Below, one piece after another: positions 30,960 through 40,108 of a DNA stretch of 64,000 nucleotides (its first letter is position 1; the number at the start of each line of letters is the position of its first letter). The notes under the pieces were generated by a model. The model ran no database searches. It was not told the DNA's origin and saw nothing but the letters and a program-made list of their open reading frames with translations. The stretch comes from Spongiivirga sp046524175 (lineage in GTDB: Bacteria > Bacteroidota > Bacteroidia > Flavobacteriales > Flavobacteriaceae), in the NCBI RefSeq assembly GCF_046524175.1, contig NZ_JBEFZF010000002.1:1-64000 (forward strand), given 5' to 3'. A program made the position numbers and the translations under genes.

Positions 30960-32474
30960 TTATCCTAGCTTCTCAACCGCATTTTGAATTCGGGAAACTG
31001 CTTCGTCTTTGCCAAGCATCGCAACGATTTCAAATACATCCGGTCCTTGAAGTGATCCGACTAACGATAATCGCAATGGCATCATCACTTTACCGAAGCC
31101 AATTTCTTTAGAAGTGATCCATCCTTTTATCACTCCGGTGACGTTTTCAGCTGAAAAATCATTGGTCCCTTTAATAACTTCTGCTAATTCTTGCATCAAC
31201 TCATTCGTCCCTTCTTTCCAGGCCTTTTTTGATGCTTTCTCATCATAGCTTTCAGGTGCTTGAAAGAAGAAATACGACAGTTCCCAAAAATCGCTGATAA
31301 AAGTCGCTCTCTCTTTAAGCATTACCACGATTTTTTCTACATTTTGGTCTGTTTTTACGCCTTTCTCATCCAAAATAGATGAAAATTCATCAGAAATGAC
31401 CGAATTGTCGAGTTTTTGCAAATATTGATGTTGATACCATTTGGTCTTATCAGGGTCAAATTTAGCCCCGCCTTTACTCACTTTTGAAAGGTCAAAAGCT
31501 TGCACTAATTCGCCTAACGAAAAAAGTTCTTGTTCGGTACCCGGATTCCATCCCAAAAATGCCAAAAAGTTCACTACCGCTTCGGGTAAATATCCATCTT
31601 CTTTATATCCTCTAGAAACATCCCCGGTTTTTGGGTCTGTCCATTCCATAGGAAACACCGGAAATCCCATTTTATCACCATCTCTTTTACTCAATTTCCC
31701 TTTTCCAACAGGTTTCATAATCAATGGCAAATGTGCAAACTTAGGTGTGGCCCATTCAAAAGCATCATATAACAATTGATGTAGTGCTAAGGAAGGCAAC
31801 CACTCTTCACCACGTATCACATGTGTTATTTGCATCAAGTGATCGTCCACAATATTCGCCAAGTGATAAGTAGGCATACCATCACTTTTGAAAAGCACCT
31901 TGTCATCTAATGTATTACTATCGATCTCGATCGAGCCTCGAATTTCATCTTCTAGTTTGATTGTTTCTCCTTCGGGTGACTTAAACCGAATGACATAGTC
32001 TTCACCTGAATCAATTCGTTTTTGCACCTCATCGGCAGACAGCGATAAGGAATTGGTTAATTTTAAACGATTATGCCAGTTGTAGATGAAGGTCTTCCCT
32101 TTAACTTCGTGATCTTTTCGATGAAAATCTAATGATGAGGCAGTATCAAAGGCGTAATAAGCATGTCCTTTTTCCAGCAGTTCATCAGCATACTGCCTAT
32201 ATAAATGTTTTCGCTCACTTTGACGATATGGACCAACGCCTCTGTCCTTACCTATACCTTCGTCAAAAGGAATGCCACACCAATTAAGCGCATCGATAAT
32301 ATACTGCTCTGCCCCTTCTACGTATCTCTTTTGATCGGTATCTTCAATACGCAATATAAAATCACCGCCATGCTTTTTAGCAAATAAATAGTTGAACAAT
32401 GCAGTGCGCACACCACCAATATGTAAAGGTCCTGTTGGACTAGGCGCGAACCGCACGCGGACTTTCTGACTCAT
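30960..32474 (-). CDS. gltX: Glutamate--tRNA ligase
   Basis: Charges tRNA-Glu in the cytoplasm. HIGH motif in RFAPSPTGPLHIGG (7-20), the RIEDTD signature, GEEWLPSLALHQLL, and KMSKS as KLSKRDG (~256-262). The length of 504 aa is normal for bacterial discriminating or non-discriminating GluRS; the presence of glnS suggests the discriminating form. Upstream 260 bp contain a repeated palindrome and the terminator of the DinB-like gene. The isochorismatase-like gene follows after 13 nt. Confidence 0.97.
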   Translation of the reverse strand: MSQKVRVRFAPSPTGPLHIGGVRTALFNYLFAKKHGGDFILRIEDTDQKRYVEGAEQYIIDALNWCGIPFDEGIGKDRGVGPYRQSERKHLYRQYADELLEKGHAYYAFDTASSLDFHRKDHEVKGKTFIYNWHNRLKLTNSLSLSADEVQKRIDSGEDYVIRFKSPEGETIKLEDEIRGSIEIDSNTLDDKVLFKSDGMPTYHLANIVDDHLMQITHVIRGEEWLPSLALHQLLYDAFEWATPKFAHLPLIMKPVGKGKLSKRDGDKMGFPVFPMEWTDPKTGDVSRGYKEDGYLPEAVVNFLAFLGWNPGTEQELFSLGELVQAFDLSKVSKGGAKFDPDKTKWYQHQYLQKLDNSVISDEFSSILDEKGVKTDQNVEKIVVMLKERATFISDFWELSYFFFQAPESYDEKASKKAWKEGTNELMQELAEVIKGTNDFSAENVTGVIKGWITSKEIGFGKVMMPLRLSLVGSLQGPDVFEIVAMLGKDEAVSRIQNAVEKLG

Positions 32475-32636
32475 TTTTCTTGTTTTCTAAGGCGCAAAGA
32501 TAGCTTAAGAGTTACGATTTACGAAGTGGGGTTTTAGAATTAAATTTCTAAACGAATCATGAGTGATTATCTAGGGCTTGGTTCTGATTAAGTAGAAATA
32601 ATACACCCCCTTGCTTTACATTAAGCAACGGAGAAC

Positions 32637-32665
32637 ACCCCTCTAAATCTCCCCTCAAGGGGAGA
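32637..32665. repeat. Dispersed intergenic palindromic repeat, copy 1
   Basis: ACCCCTCT (32637-32644) is followed by the near-perfect palindrome TCTCCCCTCAAGGGGAGA (32648-32665). The same two-part element with identical spacing recurs at 40012-40040. Both copies are intergenic. Confidence 0.75.
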
Positions 32666-32681
32666 CATCTTCAAAAAGAAA

Positions 32682-32706
32682 AAACCGATGATAATATCAT
32701 CGGTTT
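32682..32706 (-). terminator. Rho-independent terminator of the DinB-like gene
   Basis: A 10-bp perfect stem (AAACCGATGA / TCATCGGTTT) with a 5-nt loop lies 30 nt past the 32736 stop. On the minus strand it is followed by TTTTCTTTTT. Confidence 0.85.
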
Positions 32707-32735
32707 GGCAGTTAAATTTTGGTTGGTCTTCCCTA

Positions 32736-33341
32736 TTAATCTGGGAATTCATCGTCTGCAAGCAGCTCTTCTATTTGAAGAACATGGCGCTCAGCGTGTG
32801 CTGACAAAAACAACATTAGCTGATAAGCGTCTAACGTGCCAAATGGCATCTGCTGAAAGCGACCTCTCAGGTCAGCTTCTGTATTTTTTATAAACTCAAT
32901 ATTTGATGCTCTTTTCTTTTTGAAAGCAGTTAAGGTTTCTTCATATGATCCGAATCGGCCACTAGGTTCAAAAGGCTCGCTGGTCTTCACCTTATTGCTT
33001 CGATCGACCATCATGGCAATTACCTCATCGTCTGGCGTTGTTTTTTCCGGTTTTGTAGTGGCCGCTTTATCTTTAGATTTTAGCAACCCTTGCATTAAAT
33101 TAAATAACGAATTTTCTGAAATAGTAATGTGCTCAACACACTCGGCAACCGACCAAACATTATTCGATGGTTTATAGTTTAGTTGTTCTTTTGAAAGTCC
33201 CTCAACGGCTTTCAACAAATGGTCGTGTGTTTTGGTTAAATGCTCAACGGCCTTAGTTCGTTCAGCTTGAGTCAATTTGCTATCGGCATTGGTAAAACTG
33301 AGCAATACCACAGCTAAGATCGGTAAGATGTATTTTTTCAT
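32736..33341 (-). CDS. Exported DinB/YfiT-like putative metalloprotein (201 aa)
   Basis: Signal peptide 1-19 (SFTNA). The remainder is a DinB-like four-helix bundle: THDHLLKAVEGLSKEQL (38-54), WSVAECVEHI with H71, and a last helix HAERHVLQIEEL (~182-193). The spaced histidines match the family's three-His metal site. Related proteins include thiol transferases, but most are uncharacterised. An N-terminal export signal is unusual compared with cytoplasmic DinB proteins. A clear terminator follows. Confidence 0.83.
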   Translation of the reverse strand: MKKYILPILAVVLLSFTNADSKLTQAERTKAVEHLTKTHDHLLKAVEGLSKEQLNYKPSNNVWSVAECVEHITISENSLFNLMQGLLKSKDKAATTKPEKTTPDDEVIAMMVDRSNKVKTSEPFEPSGRFGSYEETLTAFKKKRASNIEFIKNTEADLRGRFQQMPFGTLDAYQLMLFLSAHAERHVLQIEELLADDEFPD

Positions 33342-33548
33342 CTATTTAAAATTTTTTTATTTTCTCTAAATCAAACAAATAAAAAATTTTCGATTAGATC
33401 AACCGCTGCGCTTTCAAATAAAAAATTTGATTATTTCGCTTGGAAGACTAAAAATCAAATTTATTTATTATCATTTCATAATGAAATATATTGGTTGGTA
33501 CTCTCTTGTTAGGTGTAAAGATATAGGTTTTTAAATGCAAAAACGAAG

Positions 33549-34106
33549 TCACCGCCCATCTACTTTTTCCGGCTGGCTCGAATTACTGGCTACTTTCCAA
33601 TATTCGTCTTCATAAATAGAGGTATATGTTACCTCTATATGAAATGGCGGATCATCGTCCGGCCCTACTTTCAAATAACTAAAAACATCTTTAAGTTTGG
33701 CAATAGGAATGTTGTAGGTTGAAAGCGAACGTTCCTCCGCGGGCATTAAGGTAGAACCTTTACCCAAAGTTGCATGTTGGGTAAAATAACCGTACTCTAG
33801 CAGTTTAGGGAACTGGTCTTCAAACAGTTTTTTCGTGTCGAGATTAAAAGCCTTTCCTTGGTATACGAAATAAATGGAGTCAATAATTGCAGGGCCCAAT
33901 CCTTTATTTTCTACCACTTGTTGAAAAACAACTAAAGAATCATTACCCCCTTGATTAATGGTAAAATCTATTCGTGGTTTTACTGAAAGCTTGCTTTGTT
34001 CACGGATGATACTCGTTTGATAAATAAAAATGATCAGGGTCAATAAACTAATGATCATTGCAGAAAGCCCTAATAATCTATCCGTTTTGATTTTTTTGAA
34101 ATTCAT
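33549..34106 (-). CDS. Single-pass membrane protein of unknown function (185 aa)
   Basis: One N-terminal membrane helix (~11-34, LSAMIISLLTLIIFIYQTSII) with a likely extracytoplasmic mostly-beta domain. RIDFTINQGGNDSLVVFQQV and VENKGLGPAIIDSIYFVYQG resemble proteins with an Ig-like fold that describe bound-state strand pairs, but I cannot name a family. The C-terminus is hydrophilic (SSQPEKVDGR). It has the same strand as its neighbours with 119 nt to the next gene. Confidence 0.6.
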   Translation of the reverse strand: MNFKKIKTDRLLGLSAMIISLLTLIIFIYQTSIIREQSKLSVKPRIDFTINQGGNDSLVVFQQVVENKGLGPAIIDSIYFVYQGKAFNLDTKKLFEDQFPKLLEYGYFTQHATLGKGSTLMPAEERSLSTYNIPIAKLKDVFSYLKVGPDDDPPFHIEVTYTSIYEDEYWKVASNSSQPEKVDGR

Positions 34107-34225
34107 TTTAATGCCAGTTGGTTTCGCTATTTACTAGCACAAAAGATAGATAATCTTTTTCTACTTGTCTTATTATTTACCAAGTTGTTACACCAATGGA
34201 AGTCTCAAAAAACCATTAAATACTA

Positions 34226-34822
34226 TTATTGTAGAAACAGCATTTCAAATATCAGATAATGCTTTATTCCAAATTCTTTTCCCCAGTTTATAACATCTTT
34301 TCCACTTGTGTCTACAGCACACCAATATTTAAAATCACCTTTTTCGTAAGGTAAAATGTAGGCGAAAGCATAAAATTTTTTCCCATATGTTATCGTCTCG
34401 CTTACTCCAATATCTCTTAAGCTATAGTCGTGTGATGACGTTGCTTCATACTTCCTTTCAAATCCGAATGTTGGAAAGCGAAACCATAACTTTAGTTTGG
34501 GCTCGTTCGTTCGTTTTGCATAGACTTTAAGGTCTAAGGTGTCTAATAACGCTTTTGATCTTTTCCTAAACTGTGCCGTATTGGCTATGGTATCTATTCG
34601 TTTTACCTTACCATCCCATAGTTCTTTACATACAAGTATATAGTCCTTTTTAGTGATTTCTTTACCGATAAACTTTACTTTATACAAGTCGATTCTTTCG
34701 AAATACAATAAGTCTGATAATTCTTGATTTTCAGTAGAGTATGTCGTTGTCATTTTTACATCTTGCCCATACAACATGGCATAGGCAAAGAGGCATACAA
34801 TGATGCTTATTCCTTTTTTCAT
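34226..34822 (-). CDS. Exported protein of unknown function (198 aa)
   Basis: Signal peptide 1-19 (YAMLYG then Q). The mature part is basic and aromatic-rich with no recognised motif (KLWFRFPTFGFERKYEA, YILPYEKGDFKYWCAVD). Its start is 25 nt from the stop of the anti-sigma-like gene, so it is likely the third gene of the sigma factor operon and could be a member of that regulon; this is inference from spacing only. Confidence 0.6.
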   Translation of the reverse strand: MKKGISIIVCLFAYAMLYGQDVKMTTTYSTENQELSDLLYFERIDLYKVKFIGKEITKKDYILVCKELWDGKVKRIDTIANTAQFRKRSKALLDTLDLKVYAKRTNEPKLKLWFRFPTFGFERKYEATSSHDYSLRDIGVSETITYGKKFYAFAYILPYEKGDFKYWCAVDTSGKDVINWGKEFGIKHYLIFEMLFLQ

Positions 34823-34847
34823 AATACGATTTATGTTTGTGTGATCG

Positions 34848-36659
34848 TTATTTGGTTGCTACTGCTTTTTCAACAGCCTGCCGTAGTTGCTTTAAACTCA
34901 TTTCTTTAAAGTCGAGGTCGAGTTCCAGGCCTTTTGCTGTGGTGATCTCTTTTGTGGCCATATAGAATTTACCATCTATCTTTTTCAAGGCAAATAGTAG
35001 TGCCGGTGTATTAGAAGGAACCGATCCAAAATCAACCGCATTCGATAGTACGTTCCCTGGTAAAACGGATCGTATATTTTTAAAGATCAGTTTTATTTTA
35101 GAACCTTCAGCATCCTTAATTTTGACCATCATCTTCTGGTTTGTTCTTCGGAATCGGTCACAATTTATCCAGCCCAACTTCGTGCCGCTAAAAATATAAG
35201 CGTTGATCTCGGGGTTTGACAATCTTGAAGGGTCTTTGCTTTCAATAGATGCTTGAAATTTTGACCTGCTAACCGAGTCTGATTTTCTTCTACGAAAGAG
35301 CCTGTCTGGTCCCGAAATGACATTTGAACTATTCAGGTTAAAATCAATCGGAATGGAAAAAGGTACATTAACCTTACGTCCGCGTTGCACACCTGGGTTT
35401 ATTTTTGGCAGTAAACTAATAACCCGCTCCGCTTCTTGATTTAAAATAGTGTAATCACCCCTAGATCGTATTCTTTGTATGCTTCCGGTCGTATCAATAA
35501 CAAAATTTAGATATACTCGTTGTCTGTCAGCAATGCCCATAGACTCAGCAAGCTTCGTGTTTAAGTTGTTTACTATAAATGATCTTATTTTTGAATTAAA
35601 ACATGCCCGCTGCTGTGCCCTTACCACGTCTTCACAACTTGGAAAAACAGGCACCTCTTCCACTAAAGCAAGTGGCACATCTACATCTTCTAATTCCTCC
35701 TCCTTTTCAACTTCCTTTATCACCCAATTAATCCCATCTTCATTTTCCTCACCCAAAAACAACTGCATCGCTTCTTTCTTTTCCTTAATAGGAAATTCAA
35801 CGCGCATTGATTTCATAGGGTCTAATGCTAATTCTTGTCCATTTTTCTCAGCAGCAATATGAAGCATTCCTCCGGTTTCCAACATATCGCCATTTGATGT
35901 TGTGGTCAAATCTGCCAATACGATATCATTCATCTTATAGTACTCTTCAACCTTTAGGTTAATTTTTCCACGAACCAGTTTTCCTGTTTTCTTATTGATA
36001 AAGGCATGTTTTTGAAAGCTTAATTTTGTGCCCTCTTTACAAGTAATACTCATTCCTTTCTCATTATCAACAACAAATGTTTCAGGTGATTTTCTAATTG
36101 GGTCAAAATCGGGTTTTTCTGTCGTGGTAACTACCTGTTTTTCAAGAAAAACATCGACTTTTTCTGTAACATTATCAGTTTCATAGACAACTTCTTTCTC
36201 TTTGGAAACTTCCTCAACAACGGTTGGCTTTTCAACTGAAATTATCTCATTTTCATTAGCTGTGCTGTCAACTTCGGTGTATAGCGTTTCTAGTTTTTCC
36301 TCTTCTACTTTTATAGTGTCCTCTACTTGAACCGATTCTTCTTCCTGCACATGCGGACTAATCACCGCTTCCTCTTTTTGGCTAAACAGAAATGCTACGA
36401 TGCCTAAAACGATGGCCAATCCCGCAATAAAAATGCCCTTGATCCATTTTGCTCTTAGGTAGCCTTTTCTAGCAGTAACAATCTCATTTTTTAACCGAAT
36501 GCGTTCCATACCACCTAGGAAAATAAGGTGTGCATCGTAGGCTTCTTTAAAATCTGAATCGGATAAAAGTTTATTTTCAAAATCGGATTTTTCAGATTCT
36601 GATAAATCGTTGTTTAGGCACTCATTAATGAGAGTTATATGTTTGATATATGCTTCCAT
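34848..36659 (-). CDS. Membrane anti-sigma-like protein with a TonB-C-like domain (603 aa)
   Basis: Residues 1-70 are a small helical N-terminal domain (INECLNNDLSESEKSDFENK) like the cytoplasmic part of Bacteroidota anti-sigma factors. A single TM helix (~73-92) follows, then a long Glu/Val-rich periplasmic linker (~95-180), a beta domain starting near the MSITCKEGTKLSF segment, and a TonB C-terminal-like segment (~350-440: RQRVYLNFVIDTTGSIQRIR, VPFSIPIDF). It starts 11 nt after the ECF sigma gene, which indicates that pair. Predicted role: hold the sigma factor at the inner membrane and release it on a periplasmic cue. The TonB-C call is by pattern. Confidence 0.75.
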   Translation of the reverse strand: MEAYIKHITLINECLNNDLSESEKSDFENKLLSDSDFKEAYDAHLIFLGGMERIRLKNEIVTARKGYLRAKWIKGIFIAGLAIVLGIVAFLFSQKEEAVISPHVQEEESVQVEDTIKVEEEKLETLYTEVDSTANENEIISVEKPTVVEEVSKEKEVVYETDNVTEKVDVFLEKQVVTTTEKPDFDPIRKSPETFVVDNEKGMSITCKEGTKLSFQKHAFINKKTGKLVRGKINLKVEEYYKMNDIVLADLTTTSNGDMLETGGMLHIAAEKNGQELALDPMKSMRVEFPIKEKKEAMQLFLGEENEDGINWVIKEVEKEEELEDVDVPLALVEEVPVFPSCEDVVRAQQRACFNSKIRSFIVNNLNTKLAESMGIADRQRVYLNFVIDTTGSIQRIRSRGDYTILNQEAERVISLLPKINPGVQRGRKVNVPFSIPIDFNLNSSNVISGPDRLFRRRKSDSVSRSKFQASIESKDPSRLSNPEINAYIFSGTKLGWINCDRFRRTNQKMMVKIKDAEGSKIKLIFKNIRSVLPGNVLSNAVDFGSVPSNTPALLFALKKIDGKFYMATKEITTAKGLELDLDFKEMSLKQLRQAVEKAVATK

Positions 36660-36670
36660 GATATGCTGAA

Positions 36671-37210
36671 TTAAGATTGAACGGTTTGATTGGTTCTAAA
36701 AATGTCTTTTGCTTTTTGCAGGCATTTGTACTTCTGGTTTTTTGCAATTTTTTCCGATTTAAATTGCATTAACTCAGCAATCACTTTAAACGAATGTTTC
36801 TTGTGGTAAAAAAGCTGCAAAAGCTGTTGACATCGCGCTCCTAATTCTCGGAAAGCATGTTCGGCTTGTTGAAATTTCTTTTCTTCTAAGATGGTATGAA
36901 AAACCGAAACCTCATCTTGTTTTAGATCATGTAGTTCTTGTTTAGAAAATTGTTTTTGCATGTCTTTCCACACAAATCTCGATACTGAATAGAGATAAGT
37001 ATAAAAAGATGATGTTAGATTAAAGTCTGATTTTTGAAGATTGCGATGCAGAATGATCAATGTTTCTTGAAACACATCTTGCGCATCGGTTTTACTACCG
37101 CCTTTTGAACGGACTAGCTTTTCAATTTTCGGGAAAAGTTTATAGAGCTGCCTAAAAGCTTTGTCTCGCTTACCGGACTTGAATAGCAACAAAATTTCCT
37201 GATCACTCAT
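36671..37210 (-). CDS. ECF-type RNA polymerase sigma factor (179 aa)
   Basis: Region 2 is visible around residues 25-75 (LVRSKGGSKTDAQDVFQETL, then FYTYLYSVSRFVWKD) and region 4 helix-turn-helix near the C-terminus (LQLFYHKKHSFKVIAELMQF). Length is typical for an ECF sigma factor. It is the first gene of a probable operon with the membrane anti-sigma-like gene. The usual E-box/LR sequence in region 4 is only weakly conserved, as in several Bacteroidota ECF subfamilies. Autoregulation is likely by family precedent, but I could not define its own promoter. Confidence 0.85.
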   Translation of the reverse strand: MSDQEILLLFKSGKRDKAFRQLYKLFPKIEKLVRSKGGSKTDAQDVFQETLIILHRNLQKSDFNLTSSFYTYLYSVSRFVWKDMQKQFSKQELHDLKQDEVSVFHTILEEKKFQQAEHAFRELGARCQQLLQLFYHKKHSFKVIAELMQFKSEKIAKNQKYKCLQKAKDIFRTNQTVQS

Positions 37211-37301
37211 AAAGGTTGTTTACCTCTTAATGGTGGTTTTTTGAAAAGGTCTCCCAAAATAATTAAAATTGAAAAAAGTGTCAGCAAGAAGCAATTGCCA
37301 A

Positions 37302-38135
37302 TCACAAATGAATAATTAATGGCAAATCAGGCCTTAAATCATATGATTTTCCCTGAACATTATTATCAAAATACAGCTCCATTAAATGCGCAGCTCCTGA
37401 AGAAACTGAAATGCCTTCTATCTCGTTTACTGCTTTGATTGTTTCGGTTGTTACATCTACCTCAGGTGATGTAATTTTTACAGCAGTAATCTTTTTTGCT
37501 CCGTTCGGGTGTTTGTAAAATTCTCGCCACAGAGCGTATTCTTCAGGAATCTTGTTCAAATCCGAAATCGATTCGAATACATCGTATTGTATTTCAGGAA
37601 AAACAACAAAAATCGAGGGTTCCTTCAAATGTTTTTTTGAACTTTGAGCAGCATAAATACTTGAATTTTCATCCATCCATTCTTGATGATAGCGCACTGT
37701 TTTAAATGGTATTTTTTCTGCCGCATATTCTTTTAGGTTTAACGCAATACTAAAAGGTGACGCTCCGTTGGCTTCAAAGTTTACTCTTTCAGCAAAATCC
37801 AGTGCAGTATTTTTCTCATTATTTGCTTCAAATTCAGCTTGATCACAAACAAAAATCAATTCCAAATAACCATTCAGAAAATAGAAATATCTCCCTGTGG
37901 TTCCTTGTCCTTTATGAACATTCGAAAGTGAATCCGGAATTCCGGTAAACCCGAGTTCAACCAATCGCTCTTTTGCTTTCGTCGCGTTTTTAACCCAGAT
38001 GTTTACATGGTCAAGCTGTACATTAGAGGGGGCTGTTTCCGTTATTTGAGCGTCTTTCTTTTCTTCTTTTCCATTTTTACAAGACAAAAAACTAAGTGCT
38101 AGAAACACAATAAACAGATATTGGGCAATCTTCAT
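37302..38135 (-). CDS. VOC/glyoxalase-like lipoprotein (277 aa)
   Basis: I choose the start at 38135, because MKIAQYLFIVFLALSFLSC gives a lipoprotein signal with Cys19 and a Lys-rich stretch after it; the longer frame from 38171 adds 12 residues. After the Cys, a VOC-type opening is seen (VQLDHVNIWVKNATKAKERL), with paired beta-alpha-beta modules; glyoxalase-like domain of the DUF-type found in family members acting on unknown substrates. Metal ligands are not obvious beyond the His of LDHVNIW. It is monocistronic. Confidence 0.72.
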   Translation of the reverse strand: MKIAQYLFIVFLALSFLSCKNGKEEKKDAQITETAPSNVQLDHVNIWVKNATKAKERLVELGFTGIPDSLSNVHKGQGTTGRYFYFLNGYLELIFVCDQAEFEANNEKNTALDFAERVNFEANGASPFSIALNLKEYAAEKIPFKTVRYHQEWMDENSSIYAAQSSKKHLKEPSIFVVFPEIQYDVFESISDLNKIPEEYALWREFYKHPNGAKKITAVKITSPEVDVTTETIKAVNEIEGISVSSGAAHLMELYFDNNVQGKSYDLRPDLPLIIHL

Positions 38136-38316
38136 CGATACTATTGAATTATGGTTAGTCGTGATATTCAAAAACGAATTTAATCAATAGAAAGCGAACA
38201 TAAGATCTTCGTACAATTAGTTTCCAAATAGCTGTCCCGAAAGCTATCAGAAAAATGATAAAGACTTCTAAAAAGCATGAATAATTGTCCAGTTCACTAT
38301 TTACGCTGTATCATAA

Positions 38317-38877
38317 TTATTTAAAAACTAATTGTACATCAAACTCAATAGCATCAGAGATTGCGTGATCTTTTAGTTTATTATTATAGGTGATTCCCCA
38401 ACGGGTGCGATCTATTTTAAATCTGGTATTAAAGGTGTTTTTAGCGCCATCAAGCTGAGCATAAAACTTCTGTTCTTTGGTCACTCCTTTAATGGTAAGA
38501 TCGGCGAGCATTCGGTGTTGGTTTTCTTCGGGTAGGTATTCCACTTTTGTGATCTTTAATCTAGCTGTTGGGAATTTTTTAACATCAAAAAAATCAGGTT
38601 CCTTTAAATGTTTTACAGGACCGTCTCCGTTACGATAATCCTCATTATCTATGGTGGTCATGTCAATAACAAATTCACCGCCCACGACATTACCTAACAT
38701 GGTTTGTAATGTTCCTTCACTAAATTGTACCGTACCGTTGTGTTCTGAAAATTGAAATGAATAAGAGCCTTTCCAATAAATGACACTTTTTGTGGTGTCT
38801 AACTCATAAGCAGGTTTTGATTGCGCATTAATACATGAATAGATACTTAGGGTAAGAATAAAAAATACTGTTCGCAT
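38317..38877 (-). CDS. YceI family periplasmic lipid-binding protein (186 aa)
   Basis: Signal peptide 1-18 (SCINA then Q). The YceI lipocalin-like pattern is complete: YELDTTKSVIYWKG, GGEFVIDMTTID, HLKEPDFFDVKKFPTA, then ADLTIKGVTKEQ and a C-terminal strand. YceI proteins bind isoprenoid or quinone-like ligands in the periplasm. It is transcribed divergently from a membrane-anchored winged-helix regulator (39100), with a palindrome between them, which suggests that regulator may control it. Confidence 0.92.
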   Translation of the reverse strand: MRTVFFILTLSIYSCINAQSKPAYELDTTKSVIYWKGSYSFQFSEHNGTVQFSEGTLQTMLGNVVGGEFVIDMTTIDNEDYRNGDGPVKHLKEPDFFDVKKFPTARLKITKVEYLPEENQHRMLADLTIKGVTKEQKFYAQLDGAKNTFNTRFKIDRTRWGITYNNKLKDHAISDAIEFDVQLVFK

Positions 38878-38986
38878 AGTTTTTTGATTTTTAATAACTC
38901 CCTACAGGCAAGCCTATAAGGCATTCGTTTAAATAATAATTTGTGTTTCGAGGCATCCCGATAGCTATTGGGACTGAGCATTAAAT

Positions 38987-38999
38987 CTCGATTATCGAG
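38987..38999. promoter_or_regulatory. Palindromic site between yceI and the membrane regulator
   Basis: Perfect palindrome CTCGATTATCGAG (5-bp arms, 3-bp centre) in the divergent intergenic region, beside an imperfect CCCGATAGCTATTGGG (38958-38972). Either could be an operator; no experimental support is visible. Confidence 0.35.
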
Positions 39000-39099
39000 T
39001 AAAACTAAAATGGTACTGGCCTAGCAAATGTCAAAAGAGTGTAAAAGAAGTGTCAACAGTTGTAAAATTTCAGTTAGAAATCGGTTATTTGCAACTACA

Positions 39100-39981
39100 A
39101 TGAGTCAGAAACTACGCTATATCATTCCTGCGATTATTTGCTTGTTTACCATTTCATGGGCTATTCCTTTTGAACAGGAAAAAAGTAATCCGAAAGCAGA
39201 ACGTGTAAAAATCGCATTACGACAGGTTGGGAACGAACTATTATTGTCTAATAAAGACAGTAGCTCAATCATTAGACCCGTCGTTCAACTTAATGCACTA
39301 CAATACCAACTTTCTTTTGAAGGGAAACTGGCTTTTTTGCCAGATTCACTGGTGGCTATTGTCGATAAGAATTTTGAAAAAGCGGGGTTATCTAAAAACT
39401 ATATTGTTGAAGTCATTAGGTGCCAAGATCAAGAGGTGAGCTATAGTTTTGAAATGAACTTTAATCAAAATAAAACCATTGTGCCATGTTCCGGCAGGAA
39501 AGTAGCGAACGCCTGCCACCAAATAGAGGTGCAATTTATTGAGGAAGCAGATGCCGTGTCAGAAAGCAAATTGGCTATTGCAGGACTCGCAGCTGGTTTA
39601 TTGGTGTTTTTAATTGTTGGGTTTCGTAAAAATAATACTACAAGACTGCGTACTTCATCAGAAGAAAGCGAAGCTACCGATATTGATGTGTATACCGTAG
39701 GAAGTTTTCATTTTTACCCGAAGCAAAACAAACTGGCGAAAGAAAAAGATACCATTGCGCTTTCAAAAAAAGAATGTGAGCTGTTGGTCATTTTCGCGAA
39801 CCGTCCTAATGAGATTATTAAGCGAGAAGAATTAACCAAAACCGTTTGGGAAGATCACGGAGTTATTGTTGGTCGAAGCTTGGACACCTATATCTCAAAA
39901 CTTCGTAAAAAATTAAAAGAAGACCCCACTATTAAAATAACCAACGTTCATGGGGTTGGGTACAAGCTGGAGGTTGAATAG
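39100..39981 (+). CDS. Membrane-anchored winged-helix transcriptional regulator (293 aa)
   Basis: An N-terminal hydrophobic segment (~6-22, signal anchor or signal peptide) precedes a ~130-residue extracytoplasmic domain with three cysteines, a TM helix (~157-175, KLAIAGLAAGLLVFLIVGF), then a C-terminal OmpR/PhoB-type winged helix (LSKKECELLVIFANRPNEII, VGRSLDTYISKLRKKLKEDP, VHGVGYKL). The order sensor-TM-DNA-binding is the reverse of ToxR/CadC. It probably senses an envelope signal and binds DNA while tethered. ATG 39100 is preferred over 39028 because the hydrophobic segment then starts near residue 1. Divergent from yceI. Confidence 0.82.
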   Translation: MSQKLRYIIPAIICLFTISWAIPFEQEKSNPKAERVKIALRQVGNELLLSNKDSSSIIRPVVQLNALQYQLSFEGKLAFLPDSLVAIVDKNFEKAGLSKNYIVEVIRCQDQEVSYSFEMNFNQNKTIVPCSGRKVANACHQIEVQFIEEADAVSESKLAIAGLAAGLLVFLIVGFRKNNTTRLRTSSEESEATDIDVYTVGSFHFYPKQNKLAKEKDTIALSKKECELLVIFANRPNEIIKREELTKTVWEDHGVIVGRSLDTYISKLRKKLKEDPTIKITNVHGVGYKLEVE

Positions 39982-40011
39982 TGATCATGTTGTTTTCTGT
40001 GCTATGAGGAT

Positions 40012-40040
40012 ACCCCTCTGTTTCTCCCCTCGAGGGGAGA
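40012..40040. repeat. Dispersed intergenic palindromic repeat, copy 2
   Basis: ACCCCTCT (40012-40019) then TCTCCCCTCGAGGGGAGA (40023-40040), an 18-bp perfect palindrome. Same element and same internal spacing as 32637-32665. Here it sits between convergent genes and could also act as a terminator hairpin. Confidence 0.75.
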
Positions 40041-40108
40041 TTTAGACTGAAGCAACTTAAAGATCACTATTGGGAGGAGATGGATATATTGTAGATAAAA
40101 CCCCGCTC

